Below, piece by piece: positions 32,442 to 40,660 of a stretch of DNA of 43,069 nucleotides (position 1 is its first letter; every line of letters starts with the position of its first letter). The notes under the pieces were generated by a model. It did not search any database and was not told the DNA's origin. It was given only the letters and a program-made list of their open reading frames with translations. The DNA comes from Bacillota bacterium (GTDB lineage Bacteria; Bacillota; Clostridia; Lachnospirales; Cellulosilyticaceae). The position numbers and the translations under genes are program-made. The stretch is from assembly GCA_023410675.1 (NCBI GenBank), contig JAEYPM010000051.1, positions 1 to 43,069 of the forward strand. Direction: 5' to 3'.

Positions 32442-33028
32442 TCATTTTAATTTGTACTTTTTCTTGACATAGTACCAATCCGCACCATACTTCCCCTTTA
32501 AATATTCATTCCATTCAGCATCACTCCTAGGTATTTTACTATCAAATCCAGTCTGTGAGCCTCTCTTAAATAGCTTTAACTTCTCAAGTCTCTTTAGTTC
32601 ATTTACTGTAATATCTGCTTTATTATATAAAAATTGCTTTCCATCTTTTAATTTTACACTAATCAAGTCACCTTGGTCTATAACTTCATCTATTATATCT
32701 ACGTTTAATGAGGATGATAGCTTTTTCAAATTATTTACATCGTCTATATTATCTAAATTATTTGTTACTGAACTAGTCTTGAGGATGCTACCCGTTATTA
32801 TAGATTCAGCTATTATAACTTTTGACCTTCCTAAGAATTTATTAATTTTTTTGGATCATGATATATTTTCGTACAAATAGCTTGAAGTATCTCTCCTGCA
32901 TAAATTATCCCTTCTGGCGTAAGTCCAATTCTATTTGTACCAGAAATCAATATAAAATTTCGATCCTTAATTACAAATAAAATATTACATTTAATTAATT
33001 CTATCTGAAATATTTCATTTATTTCTTC
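32442..33028 (-). pseudogene. Truncated, frameshifted toxin gene (shared linker plus partial tip)
   Basis: Minus strand, homologous to residues roughly 310-440 of the intact toxin at 36445-38277: LTPEGIIYAGEILQAICTKI, a one-base change in a 7-T run (32846-32852) that shifts frame, then SSVTNNLDNIDDVNNLKKL and the linker DQGDLISVKLKDGKQFLYNK. After the linker the sequence differs: SDAEWNEYLKGKYGADWYYV. The stop codon TGA (32442-32444) is formed by the first bases of the IS3 repeat, so the toxin tip is cut off. The N-terminal delivery region is missing. Confidence 0.8.
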
Positions 33029-33072
33029 TTATTGTTTTTATTAATTAATTTAAAAGTAAAATATTCTAATAT

Positions 33073-34545
33073 CATAAGCTTAAACTTTAAACTAAATCTT
33101 TCCGGTAAGAAAAACAATAAAAATGAGAAACCTCTATAGTCTAACACCACTCAAACCAAGGAGGTTTCCCATGCATATTGCAAAGTTAGTATCTAGACTT
33201 TTTATACCCTCAATTATTGAAAAAATAGCAAAATCATCTGGTTTTATGAAACGCCATTCTAAACTGCTACCTGAAACTTTTGCCAAAGCAATGTCTTTAG
33301 GCCTTTTAGATTCCAAAAATATTTCTGAAGAAGTTATTGCTGAAAAGTGTGCTGTTATCCAAAATGGTGTTTCTTTGACTAAACAAGCAATTGGTGCAAG
33401 ATTACAAGATAGTGTACCTTTCTAAAAAAATTATTGGAAAAGGCCCTTTCACTCATCTATTGTAATGCTTTAGAAAGTCACTCTTCATTACTATTAAAGT
33501 ACTTCTCTGACGTTAAGCTTTTAGATGCTAAGACTATTTCTTTACCTGATCAAGTAGCAGATGATTATGCAGGAATGGGTGGACGTAATGCCAAAGCTGC
33601 TCTTAAAATCCAAACACTTTATAGTACCATTAATCATTCTATCACTCATTTCAATGTTACTTCAGGGGTGACCCATGATACTTTGGCATTACCTGAAATA
33701 ATTGAAACACTTTCAGAAAAGGAATTGTTTTTAGCTGATTTAGGGTACTTTGATACGCGTCAACTCCAAAAAATAAGTAAAAAAATGTTTTCATCAGTCG
33801 TATCAAGACAAATCTGAACCTCTTTAGAGCTATTTCTGAAAAATACTCCATCTATGAGCAGCTAGATGTGGCTAAAATACTTAAAAAATCAGTCGATCAC
33901 ATTGATCAGGAAGTTTATGTAGGAACAGATGCTCATTCTAAACTAAAAGTTAGATTAGTAGGCACTAAACTTCCAGTTGAAGTTGCACATAAACGTATAA
34001 GAAAAGCTATTGTGCAAAATGATGGTAATGATATTAGTGCTAATAAACGTGAAACATTGCATTGGAATCTTATATGATTACTAACATCAACGCAGATCTA
34101 CTAAATACAATGATTATTACAGAACTTTATCGTATGAGATGGCAAATAGAATTACTTTTTAAAGTTCTTAAAAGTACCTTTTCTATAGACAAAATGCATG
34201 AAGCAAAAACTAAATATGTCGAAGCCATTCTTTATGGTCGTTTGATAGGCATACTAATGACAATGCCTCTTTACGACTGCGTATACCAAATCTTACTTTC
34301 AAGCAGGGGGAGAGGCGTTAGCATCCAGAGATTTTATACTTTACTTAATGTTGATCTATACCAGTTTTATGTCATAAAGAAAGTGACATTACATAGTTAT
34401 AGCAAGCTATACAATATTCTTTTAAGAATAGGGCACTTAGCCCTACAAGAAAAACGTGTAAGACAAACTACTTATTCTAAAATAGAAAGCTATTTAGAAG
34501 AACTACTTCTATTTGGAAAAACTTAGGCTTAAATTAACGCCTATG
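33073..34545 (+). mobile_element. IS4-family insertion sequence, degenerate
   Basis: About 1.47 kb with imperfect terminal repeats (left CATAAGCTTAAACTTT from 33073; right end, reversed, CATAGGCGTTAATTTAAG to 34545). It contains a single transposase gene broken by frameshifts. The ends abut two different toxin fragments and no target duplication is apparent. The exact borders are approximate. Confidence 0.7.
33171..34526 (+). pseudogene. IS4-family DDE transposase, three frameshifts
   Basis: Four overlapping pieces make one transposase: MHIAKLVSRLFIPSIIEKIA from 33171 (AAGGAGGTTTCCC upstream), a shift in the A-run at about 33424-33430, then LLDAKTISLPD (first Asp) and LFLADLGYFDTRQL (second Asp). 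A shift near 33812 and another near 34070 precede the YREK signature YRMRWQIELLFKVLK with the catalytic Glu. All catalytic positions survive, but the frame breaks should prevent activity. Confidence 0.85.
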
Positions 34546-34655
34546 GATTTCATCTATTAAATCTACATTTAACGATGATGATACTTTTATTAAGCCATCT
34601 ACATCGTCTATATTATCTAAATTTCGAGTTACCAAATTAACCTAGAAGGCCTCCT
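34546..34655 (-). pseudogene. Third copy of the toxin linker, short fragment
   Basis: Minus strand encodes NLVTRNLDNIDDVDGLIKVS and SSSLNVDLIDE before being cut by the IS4 end. This matches TNSLDNIDDVNNLKKVSSSL in the intact toxin. Upstream a frame break separates it from a VNGGGLLG stretch. It proves a third linker copy in the locus. Confidence 0.7.
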
Positions 34656-34715
34656 CCATTTACAGGGGTCAATTTTTATACTTATACTAGCTAATAAATG
34701 TGGATAATAATAATA

Positions 34716-35219
34716 CTACAACTTAAAATAATTGTTAACTTGTTGTTGTAATATTATATCTTCTTCATTCTCATCATTTATAGGCTGATTTTTTATTACT
34801 AGAAGATAGCCAGAATTAAACTTTTCTTTAATTCTTACAGGTGATGTCAGAATCATATTTTCACAAAGTCTTTGTGCAACTTCATTATTAAAATAATTAA
34901 CCCATTGAATGGATTTAGGTACCTGTTCCCCCCAATATCCATCATATCTTCTAAGATTAGTACTATTCCCAATACATGCCCAAAAAGGATTAAAGACATC
35001 AATACAGTTTTTAAATAATTCTACTAATCTCTCATTAAGTTGATTATCCTCATAGATTGGAAATGATAAAGGAAGGTTAACAATAAAGTTATTTATAAAC
35101 TTAGTGCTCCTCACACCTATTAGTAAACTAATACTTGCTGACTCGTCTTCTTTAAATGATGAAAAAAAACTAACTCTATAACCCAAATCAGGGAAAATCG
35201 TCTTTCCTTCCTTGTTCAC
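34716..35219 (-). CDS. Imm52-like immunity protein (tentative)
   Basis: 167 residues from a GTG at 35219 (AAAAAGGA just upstream). Features resemble the immunity 52 family: PFWACIGNSTNLRRYDGYWG and VPKSIQWVNYFNNEVAQRL. The family call is from memory of the pattern and is tentative. The same frame is open for a further 44 codons upstream (to about 35351: LQKLKEFGVELSANYITAKR, FDWHLNTLEEIL), with protein-like sequence but no ATG, GTG or TTG. The real start may be an ATT or ATA near 35345-35348 behind AGGAAAGG, overlapping the preceding gene. Confidence 0.65.
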   Translation of the reverse strand: MNKEGKTIFPDLGYRVSFFSSFKEDESASISLLIGVRSTKFINNFIVNLPLSFPIYEDNQLNERLVELFKNCIDVFNPFWACIGNSTNLRRYDGYWGEQVPKSIQWVNYFNNEVAQRLCENMILTSPVRIKEKFNSGYLLVIKNQPINDENEEDIILQQQVNNYFKL

Positions 35220-35329
35220 TCCTTTTTTAAGTATTTCTTCGAGAGTGTTAAGGTGCCAGTCAAACGTTTGAGCATCCTTTTTTCTTTTTGCTGTTATATA
35301 ATTTGCACTTAATTCTACTCCAAACTCCT

Positions 35330-35785
35330 TTAGTTTTTGTAATATAATTTCCTTTCCTGATCAAACCATTCCTCTGCCATATCATCTGCTGTCTTTTCAG
35401 TATCATTACTATATTTCAATTCATATTTATAGTTACTACTTACTTTATTATTTTTTACATCATAAATCAACTTAATTTCTGTTCGAATATCCCTATTATA
35501 TTCTTTGCATATAGAGATGATTTTTTTCATATCTTCATTCAATTTTTTCATACATGCCGTTTGCCCTTGAATGGAAGTATCATATATTGTTGTGTCATTA
35601 TCATTCAATTTATGCCTTTCTAGCAATTTCCCATTAATTTTATAGAAATAACCACACGAAATAGTATTTTGCTCATACGATGCATAAATATAAATCAAGT
35701 CAGCATTATTATTAACATATTCCAGACATATTTGAATCATATCTATTTGTACTTCAATAAATGTATCCTCAAATATTTTATTCAT
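35330..35785 (-). CDS. YezG/DUF600-like immunity protein (tentative)
   Basis: 151 residues, acidic, soluble. Reading MNKIFEDTFIEVQIDMIQI, ISCGYFYKINGKLLERHKL and TADDMAEEWFDQE, it resembles the YezG/DUF600 immunity proteins paired with LXG and YeeF-type nucleases in Firmicutes. The family call is tentative. GAGGAGAAGTC precedes the ATG. It directly follows a 30-codon toxin tail (35796-35888), suggesting that its toxin partner has been deleted except for its last residues. Confidence 0.65.
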   Translation of the reverse strand: MNKIFEDTFIEVQIDMIQICLEYVNNNADLIYIYASYEQNTISCGYFYKINGKLLERHKLNDNDTTIYDTSIQGQTACMKKLNEDMKKIISICKEYNRDIRTEIKLIYDVKNNKVSSNYKYELKYSNDTEKTADDMAEEWFDQERKLYYKN

Positions 35786-35795
35786 GACTTCTCCT

Positions 35796-35888
35796 CTAAA
35801 TTAAAATATCTTTACTGTAATATTTTCCATCTATAGGTCGCAAACCATCACCATCAAGCTTTCCAAGTATTTCAGAATTTATTATTCA
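35796..35888 (-). pseudogene. C-terminal tail of a lost toxin gene
   Basis: Minus strand open stretch of about 30 codons ending TAG at 35796, reading SEILGKLDGDGLRPIDGKYY and SKDILI. It has no start codon and overlaps the end of the Tdi1-like gene. It ends 10 nt before the next immunity gene, exactly where a cognate toxin's stop would be expected. Short, so moderate confidence. Confidence 0.45.
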
Positions 35889-36430
35889 ATTCTTCCTACT
35901 AACTGTGTAATCAATTCAATATGTTCTCTAATTCTAACTTTCTTTATATTTTCAACCCTTTCTGCTCCTCCCAGTCCTAATAGCGGAACATATCCAAAAC
36001 ATTCTTCATATTTTAATCCTCCATATATTTTTATAGCTTCCTTGTAAGGATACCATTCTAAATCTTCCTCCAGAAAACAATCTTCAATTAAGTTGTGAAA
36101 AAAGTATTTAAATCCAGAAGATATAATATTAGCTTTTCCTTTTCTATATTTCACTGCTCCTACATACTTACTTTTTTCCCATGTAATAACATCTCCGAAA
36201 CCAGTTACTATGATAGGGATGCAATCCTTACTCCTAAAATAAGATCTATCTACAATGTTCCTAAAATCCTCAGGATCAATTAACTTTATATATCCATCAA
36301 GAATAGCTCCCATGCCATATTGTTTCCATATTTCTATAAGTTCTTGAGGTAATTTATCTTGATATTTATCTATTGTCTGCTGTGATACTTTTTTTTCTAG
36401 CATGAAATTATCAAATACTTTGTATTTCAT
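35882..36430 (-). CDS. Tdi1-like immunity protein (GAD-like + DUF1851)
   Basis: 182 residues. The N-terminal GAD-like domain reads LPQELIEIWKQYGMGAILDG and FGDVITWEKSKYVGAVKYRK; the C-terminal DUF1851 part reads GFKYFFHNLIEDCFLEEDLE to FGYVPLLGLGGAERVENIKK. This domain pair is that of Agrobacterium Tdi1, which neutralises the DNase Tde1. The gene starts 14 nt after the Ntox15-type toxin, with AAAGGAGAAAACT upstream of the ATG, so it is the cognate antidote of the toxin. A broken duplicate lies at 29950-30095. Confidence 0.85.
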   Translation of the reverse strand: MKYKVFDNFMLEKKVSQQTIDKYQDKLPQELIEIWKQYGMGAILDGYIKLIDPEDFRNIVDRSYFRSKDCIPIIVTGFGDVITWEKSKYVGAVKYRKGKANIISSGFKYFFHNLIEDCFLEEDLEWYPYKEAIKIYGGLKYEECFGYVPLLGLGGAERVENIKKVRIREHIELITQLVGRIE

Positions 36431-36444
36431 AGTTTTCTCCTTTA

Positions 36445-38277
36445 TCAGTATCTTAGTTTAATATTCAAATATGTACTTTCCCTCTCTGCTTCTGTCATTG
36501 TCGCAGCTATTGTTTTTATATACTCATCTACAGTATTTATTCTATATTTCCATTGTACACCTATAGATGAGTTGATTTTGGAATCTCCCACACCACCTAT
36601 ATTCATCGGATTTCCACCTGCTACTTGGTCTGGATTATGTAATGCATCTTGAGCATCTAACCACTTCTTCGCCTCTATTTTTGCCTCACTAAGAGTTAAA
36701 CCTTCTTCCATAAGTGAGTTTGTTTTATCAACTAACGCCTCTTCTCTTGCCATTTTTTGTGCCAAATTTCCTTCAATAGAACGCCCTTCAGCTAGATATC
36801 TTTCTCTATTTCTTAAGTAATCATCAACTGTCAGGTTATTCATGCCTGCTTCCTGGTCTGCCAACTGTCTTGCAAATTCACCTTCATCATATTTCGTTTT
36901 ATAATTAAATTCAATCTCTATTTCTTTTATTCTTGGTGCATCATCTATAACATTGACGCCATTCTTTAATAACTTCAATTCCTCAATTTTTTTTAGCTCA
37001 TCTGCTGGAATATCTACTTTATTATATAAAAATTGCTTTCCATCTTTTAATTTTACACTAATCAAGTCACCTTGGTCTATAACTTCATCTATTAATTCTA
37101 CGTTTAATGAGGATGATACCTTTTTTAAATTATTTACATCGTCTATATTATCTAAACTATTTGTTACCGAATTAGTCTTGAAGACCTGTCCCATTAGTAT
37201 AGATTCAATTGCTATAGTGCCTCCCCTTCCTACTAATTCATTAAACTTCTTTGGATCATTATATATTTCCGTACAAATAGCTTGAATTATCTGTCCATAG
37301 TAAAGCTCTCCTTCTAGTGTAAGTTCAATCCCCCTTGGTCCAATTGTAAAATTACGGATTAGAAAAGCTACTGTTTTTCTAAATTCTTCGTCCTCACGTT
37401 TTACATAAGCATCCCAATCAGAGATTGTAAATGAAAATTCGTTTATATATTCCTTTATATTTACTATTGGAGATATAACTGGATCGTTAGTTATTACCTC
37501 ATAAAGTATTTGTTTGCCCATTCCTGTTAACTCTGCGATTCTATTTTCTATTAAATTCTCAGGTGATTGTTGCCTAATTATAGCTTCTAACGTTTCCATT
37601 AAAGTTGGTTGATATTGTTCTTTAAGCAGTGCATCAGCAATGTACGCTGCATTTTTTGCTTGTTCATAACTAAGTGTTGCATTCTTGTCAATTATACTGT
37701 AAGGTGCACCTAATGCTTCTAATTTATCTAGCACCCACTGTGGTTCGCCTTGTCCTGATGCTCTATAGTTATTTAGGATTGTTATATACATCTCTATCTC
37801 TTGGGCATTTTGCTCTAGGTCAGCAACATATTTCTTAGCCTCTTCTTCACTTTTTATATCTAATTCTGTAATGCTTACATTTCCTGATGGGGTAATCATA
37901 TTGTCGCCAATCCTATTTCTTATTTTGCCTGCTATATTAACTTTATCTTGTGAAACGACCGCCTTTGCGGCTATTTCTCCTGCTCTATATGCTCTTGCTG
38001 CATTATTAAGCCCAGCTACTAAGTCTTGATTTCTTTCTTCTAATTGTCTTGATGACTTAAGTATTTCATTTATATCTGCTTTTATATCTCTTACTATATT
38101 TGTTACACTGCTATAATCTCTGTATTTTAAAGCTATTCTATCTAATTCATTTATAATACTACGACAGTCTAAGTTACAGCAACTTACTAAGTCTCTTCCA
38201 GTTCTGTTTAGTACATTAGCTGTTTCCATTAGTAACTCAACATCAACACTTAGGTCCGTCATTCCTTCCTCACACAT
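36445..38277 (-). CDS. Polymorphic toxin with Ntox15-type (Tde1-like) nuclease tip
   Basis: 610 residues. The N-terminal ~100 residues are all-helical (DVELLMETANVLNRTGRDLV; ILKSSRQLEERNQDLVAGLN), like WXG100/LXG-type export domains of type VII substrates. A helical middle part follows, then a linker (about 395-440, DQGDLISVKLKDGKQFLYNK) and the C-terminal Ntox15 domain: ARQLADQEAGMNNLTVDDYL, WLDAQDALHNPDQVAGG with the catalytic HxxD (His547, Asp550) and INSSIGVQWKYRI. Ntox15 enzymes are DNases. AGGGGGG precedes the ATG at 38277. No secretion genes are in the window. Confidence 0.85.
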   Translation of the reverse strand: MCEEGMTDLSVDVELLMETANVLNRTGRDLVSCCNLDCRSIINELDRIALKYRDYSSVTNIVRDIKADINEILKSSRQLEERNQDLVAGLNNAARAYRAGEIAAKAVVSQDKVNIAGKIRNRIGDNMITPSGNVSITELDIKSEEEAKKYVADLEQNAQEIEMYITILNNYRASGQGEPQWVLDKLEALGAPYSIIDKNATLSYEQAKNAAYIADALLKEQYQPTLMETLEAIIRQQSPENLIENRIAELTGMGKQILYEVITNDPVISPIVNIKEYINEFSFTISDWDAYVKREDEEFRKTVAFLIRNFTIGPRGIELTLEGELYYGQIIQAICTEIYNDPKKFNELVGRGGTIAIESILMGQVFKTNSVTNSLDNIDDVNNLKKVSSSLNVELIDEVIDQGDLISVKLKDGKQFLYNKVDIPADELKKIEELKLLKNGVNVIDDAPRIKEIEIEFNYKTKYDEGEFARQLADQEAGMNNLTVDDYLRNRERYLAEGRSIEGNLAQKMAREEALVDKTNSLMEEGLTLSEAKIEAKKWLDAQDALHNPDQVAGGNPMNIGGVGDSKINSSIGVQWKYRINTVDEYIKTIAATMTEAERESTYLNIKLRY

Positions 38278-38353
38278 ATATACCCCCCTGAATTTATTTC
38301 TCTGTTACTCAATCTAAAATCTTAATGTTTAAAATATTTTAATTATATATAAA

Positions 38354-38382
38354 ATATTACATTAACCTAATCTTATTTACAA
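38354..38382 (-). promoter_or_regulatory. Candidate promoter of the toxin gene
   Basis: Minus strand: TTGTAA (38377-38382), 17-nt spacer, TAATAT (38354-38359), in very AT-rich DNA about 77 nt before the start codon. Several other AT-rich hexamers are nearby. Confidence 0.45.
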
Positions 38383-38548
38383 TATTTTTTATATTTTACT
38401 TTATTACTTTTATTAATTCTTTTTAAAAGTAAATTCCTCTAATTTGATGAACGTAAAAGTATAAGAAAGTGTTCTTATGCTCGCCAAATAACTTAAATAT
38501 TGATTCCAAACTGAATATTAGATTCTTTCTATAGATAATACTTTTTTC

Positions 38549-38578
38549 TTGACATTTATCTACAAAATTATATATAAT
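38549..38578 (+). promoter_or_regulatory. Sigma-A promoter of the leader peptide/ABC exporter unit
   Basis: Plus strand: consensus TTGACA (38549-38554), 18-nt spacer, consensus TATAAT (38573-38578). It is 38 nt before the leader ORF and 346 nt before the first exporter gene. This is among the strongest promoters in the window. Confidence 0.82.
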
Positions 38579-38615
38579 AACCTCATACTAATTTTAAAAG
38601 AAGGAGGTAAGAAAT

Positions 38616-38696
38616 ATGCTGGTTAATCCACATCATTTAAGAAAAACTAAATATTCCCCATACAATATCCTTATCTCCATGGTATGTCTTATATAG
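38616..38696 (+). CDS. Leader peptide (26 aa) of the ABC exporter operon
   Basis: ATG at 38616 behind AAGGAGGTAAGAAAT; stop TAG at 38694-38696. The peptide starts MLVNPHHLRKTKYSPYN and ends hydrophobic (ILISMVCLI). It is too short for an enzyme and is placed between a consensus promoter and an intrinsic terminator that precedes two ABC exporter genes. The layout matches ribosome-mediated attenuation, in which drug-stalled translation of a leader ORF (as for bmrB before bmrCD in Bacillus) prevents the terminator from forming. The role is inferred from layout. Confidence 0.7.
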   Translation: MLVNPHHLRKTKYSPYNILISMVCLI

Positions 38697-38823
38697 ACTT
38701 TTACATGATAAATTTATAGTGAAATTGCAAAAGATAAACTACAATTTAACATGTTCATTCTATAACAAGCTTTTATGTGCATTTTTGCGTAAGAACTTAG
38801 ATTTATTAATAAATAGATAACTA

Positions 38824-38856
38824 GGACCACAGGATATTTCTGTGGTCTATTTTTAT
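38824..38856 (+). terminator. Attenuator terminator between leader peptide and ABC genes
   Basis: GACCACAG (38825-38832) and CTGTGGTC (38840-38847) form a perfect 8-bp stem with a 7-nt loop, followed by TATTTTTA. It lies 127 nt past the leader stop and 68 nt before the first ABC gene. No second promoter was found between it and that gene, so expression needs read-through. Confidence 0.85.
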
Positions 38857-38923
38857 GTCTATTTTATTTTCATGCTTATGTTCATTTATATCTTTATTTT
38901 TACAAACTATTAGGAGGCTTCTT

Positions 38924-40660
38924 ATGTTACGAATACTTAAATATGTCACAAAATATCCAATTATACTGACCGTAAGCCTAATATCCATGCTTGCAGTTAT
39001 TGTGCTTGATCACTTCATGCCTTATTTACAAAAAGTCTTTGTGGATGATGCGATCACAGGAGGAAAGAGCAACCTTGTTGTGCCTATTTTGCTTTCTTTG
39101 TTAGCTATTGCACTTGTTAAAATGATTTTAGGTTACATAAAAGATTTTCTTTTTAACCTCATTGGGGTTAAAGTTCATGAAGATTTAAAAAATGAACTTT
39201 TTAGTCATCTTCAGTCTCTTGAATTTTCATATTTTGATCAGACAAATACTGGAGAACTGATGACAAGAATAGGAGAAGATATTGATAATATCTGGCAAAC
39301 TATAGGTTATGGTCTTAGGTTATTTATGGAAAATATAATTTTCTTTATTATTAGTACCACCATCTTATTTATTCTTGATTATAGGCTTGCTCTTGCTTGT
39401 CTTGTAATTATGATTCCTATTGGCTTTATCACCGTAACTGTAGAAAGACGTTTTGGCGAATGCTATGGAAAAATCAGTGATCAAACTGCAAAAATCAATA
39501 CAACTGCTCAGGAAAATATATCTGGTGTTAGGCTTGTTAAGGCTTTTTCTAGAGAAAAATATGAAATTCTTAAGCTACTAAAACTTAATAAAGAATACTG
39601 CAAGCTTAATATGGAGCAGGCACATATAACCGCCATTTATTTTCCTATTATTGAGTTTTTAACAAATATTTCTCTTGTTGTGATGATCTTACTGGGTGGC
39701 TATTTTGTTATGCAAGACGAAATGACTCTTGGAACACTTATTGCATTTAGTGGTTATATATGGAACTTAATATGGCCTATGCGTATGCTTGGCTGGCTCA
39801 TTGATATTTTGTCTCGAAACTCTGCTTCAGCAAAGAAAATTTTTGCTATTTTAGATCGAGAGAGTAAAATTCAAAGTCCACTTAATAGTCATGCTCCAAA
39901 GGCCATAAATGGCAAAGTCTCTTTTAACAATGTTAACTTTAAGTATAACGATGAATTAGTGCTTAAAGCTATTAACTTTACTGCTCACAAAGGCAATACA
40001 ATAGCTATTATGGGAGCTACCGGATCTGGTAAAAGTTCCTTAGTTAGTTTAATAGGACGCTATTATGATGTTTGTGAAGGGGAAGTTCTTGTAGATGATG
40101 TAAACATTAAAGATTATGATCTTGATATTTTACGCAATCATATAGCTGTTGTTATGCAAGATACTTTTCTCCTTTCTGATACCATAGAAAATAACATTAA
40201 ATTTGGTAGTGTGAACGCTTCTTCTGATGCGGTCAAAGAAGCCTGTGATGCTTCTTGCTCTCAAGAATTTATAGCTGACCTTGAGGATGGCATCTTAACA
40301 CAAATTGGTGAAAGGGGTATGGGATTGTCTGGAGGGCAAAAGCAAAGATTATCAATTGCAAGAGCACTGATCAAAAAAGCTCCTATTCTCATCTTAGATG
40401 ATGCAACCTCCGCCCTTGATATGGAAACTGAATACGAGCTTTTAACTAACCTAAAAAAATTCAGAAAGAATATGACCACTTTTATTATTGCTCATCGTAT
40501 TTCAGCCGTTAAAAATGCCGATACCATTATTTTCTTAGAAGATGGTGGGATTAAAGAGCTTGGCACACATGAGGAGCTACTAGCTAAAAAAGGAAGCTAC
40601 TATGCTATTTATGAAGAGCAATATAAACAATTTGAAACTTCTAGAACGGAGGCAACTTGA
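38924..40660 (+). CDS. ABC exporter half-transporter, degenerate catalytic NBD (BmrC-like)
   Basis: About 578 residues: six transmembrane helices (ILTVSLISMLAVIVLDHFM; ILLSLLAIALVKMILGYI; IIFFIISTTILFILDY) then a nucleotide-binding domain with Walker A MGATGSGKSS, signature LSGGQKQRLS and Walker B ILILDDATSALD. The residue after the Walker B Asp is Asp, not the catalytic Glu. The frame opens at 38855 inside the terminator, but TAGGAGGCTTCTT fixes the ATG at 38924. It overlaps the next gene and probably forms a heterodimeric multidrug exporter with it. Confidence 0.92.
   Translation: MLRILKYVTKYPIILTVSLISMLAVIVLDHFMPYLQKVFVDDAITGGKSNLVVPILLSLLAIALVKMILGYIKDFLFNLIGVKVHEDLKNELFSHLQSLEFSYFDQTNTGELMTRIGEDIDNIWQTIGYGLRLFMENIIFFIISTTILFILDYRLALACLVIMIPIGFITVTVERRFGECYGKISDQTAKINTTAQENISGVRLVKAFSREKYEILKLLKLNKEYCKLNMEQAHITAIYFPIIEFLTNISLVVMILLGGYFVMQDEMTLGTLIAFSGYIWNLIWPMRMLGWLIDILSRNSASAKKIFAILDRESKIQSPLNSHAPKAINGKVSFNNVNFKYNDELVLKAINFTAHKGNTIAIMGATGSGKSSLVSLIGRYYDVCEGEVLVDDVNIKDYDLDILRNHIAVVMQDTFLLSDTIENNIKFGSVNASSDAVKEACDASCSQEFIADLEDGILTQIGERGMGLSGGQKQRLSIARALIKKAPILILDDATSALDMETEYELLTNLKKFRKNMTTFIIAHRISAVKNADTIIFLEDGGIKELGTHEELLAKKGSYYAIYEEQYKQFETSRTEAT

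Larger units (their letters stand above)
31174..32444 (+). mobile_element. IS3-family insertion sequence
   Basis: About 1271 bp bounded by 11-bp inverted repeats TGAGAAAGTTC (31174-31184, and reversed at 32434-32444), containing an orfA/orfB pair. The flanks (AAT left, TTT right) do not form a target duplication, and joining them does not restore a reading frame. The two sides may therefore come from different genes brought together by recombination. The orfB has an internal stop, so the copy is probably immobile. Confidence 0.85.

Noticed and set aside
29950..38277. CRISPR, prophage or conjugative element explaining the accessory block
   Set aside because: No repeat-spacer array, no integrase, capsid or relaxase genes. 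The only mobile genes are two damaged IS elements, and the linker repeats are protein-coding.
38616..38856. Small regulatory RNA or riboswitch instead of a leader peptide
   Set aside because: No known riboswitch core was recognised, and a perfect ribosome binding site with ORF points to translation-based control; a folding search would still be useful.
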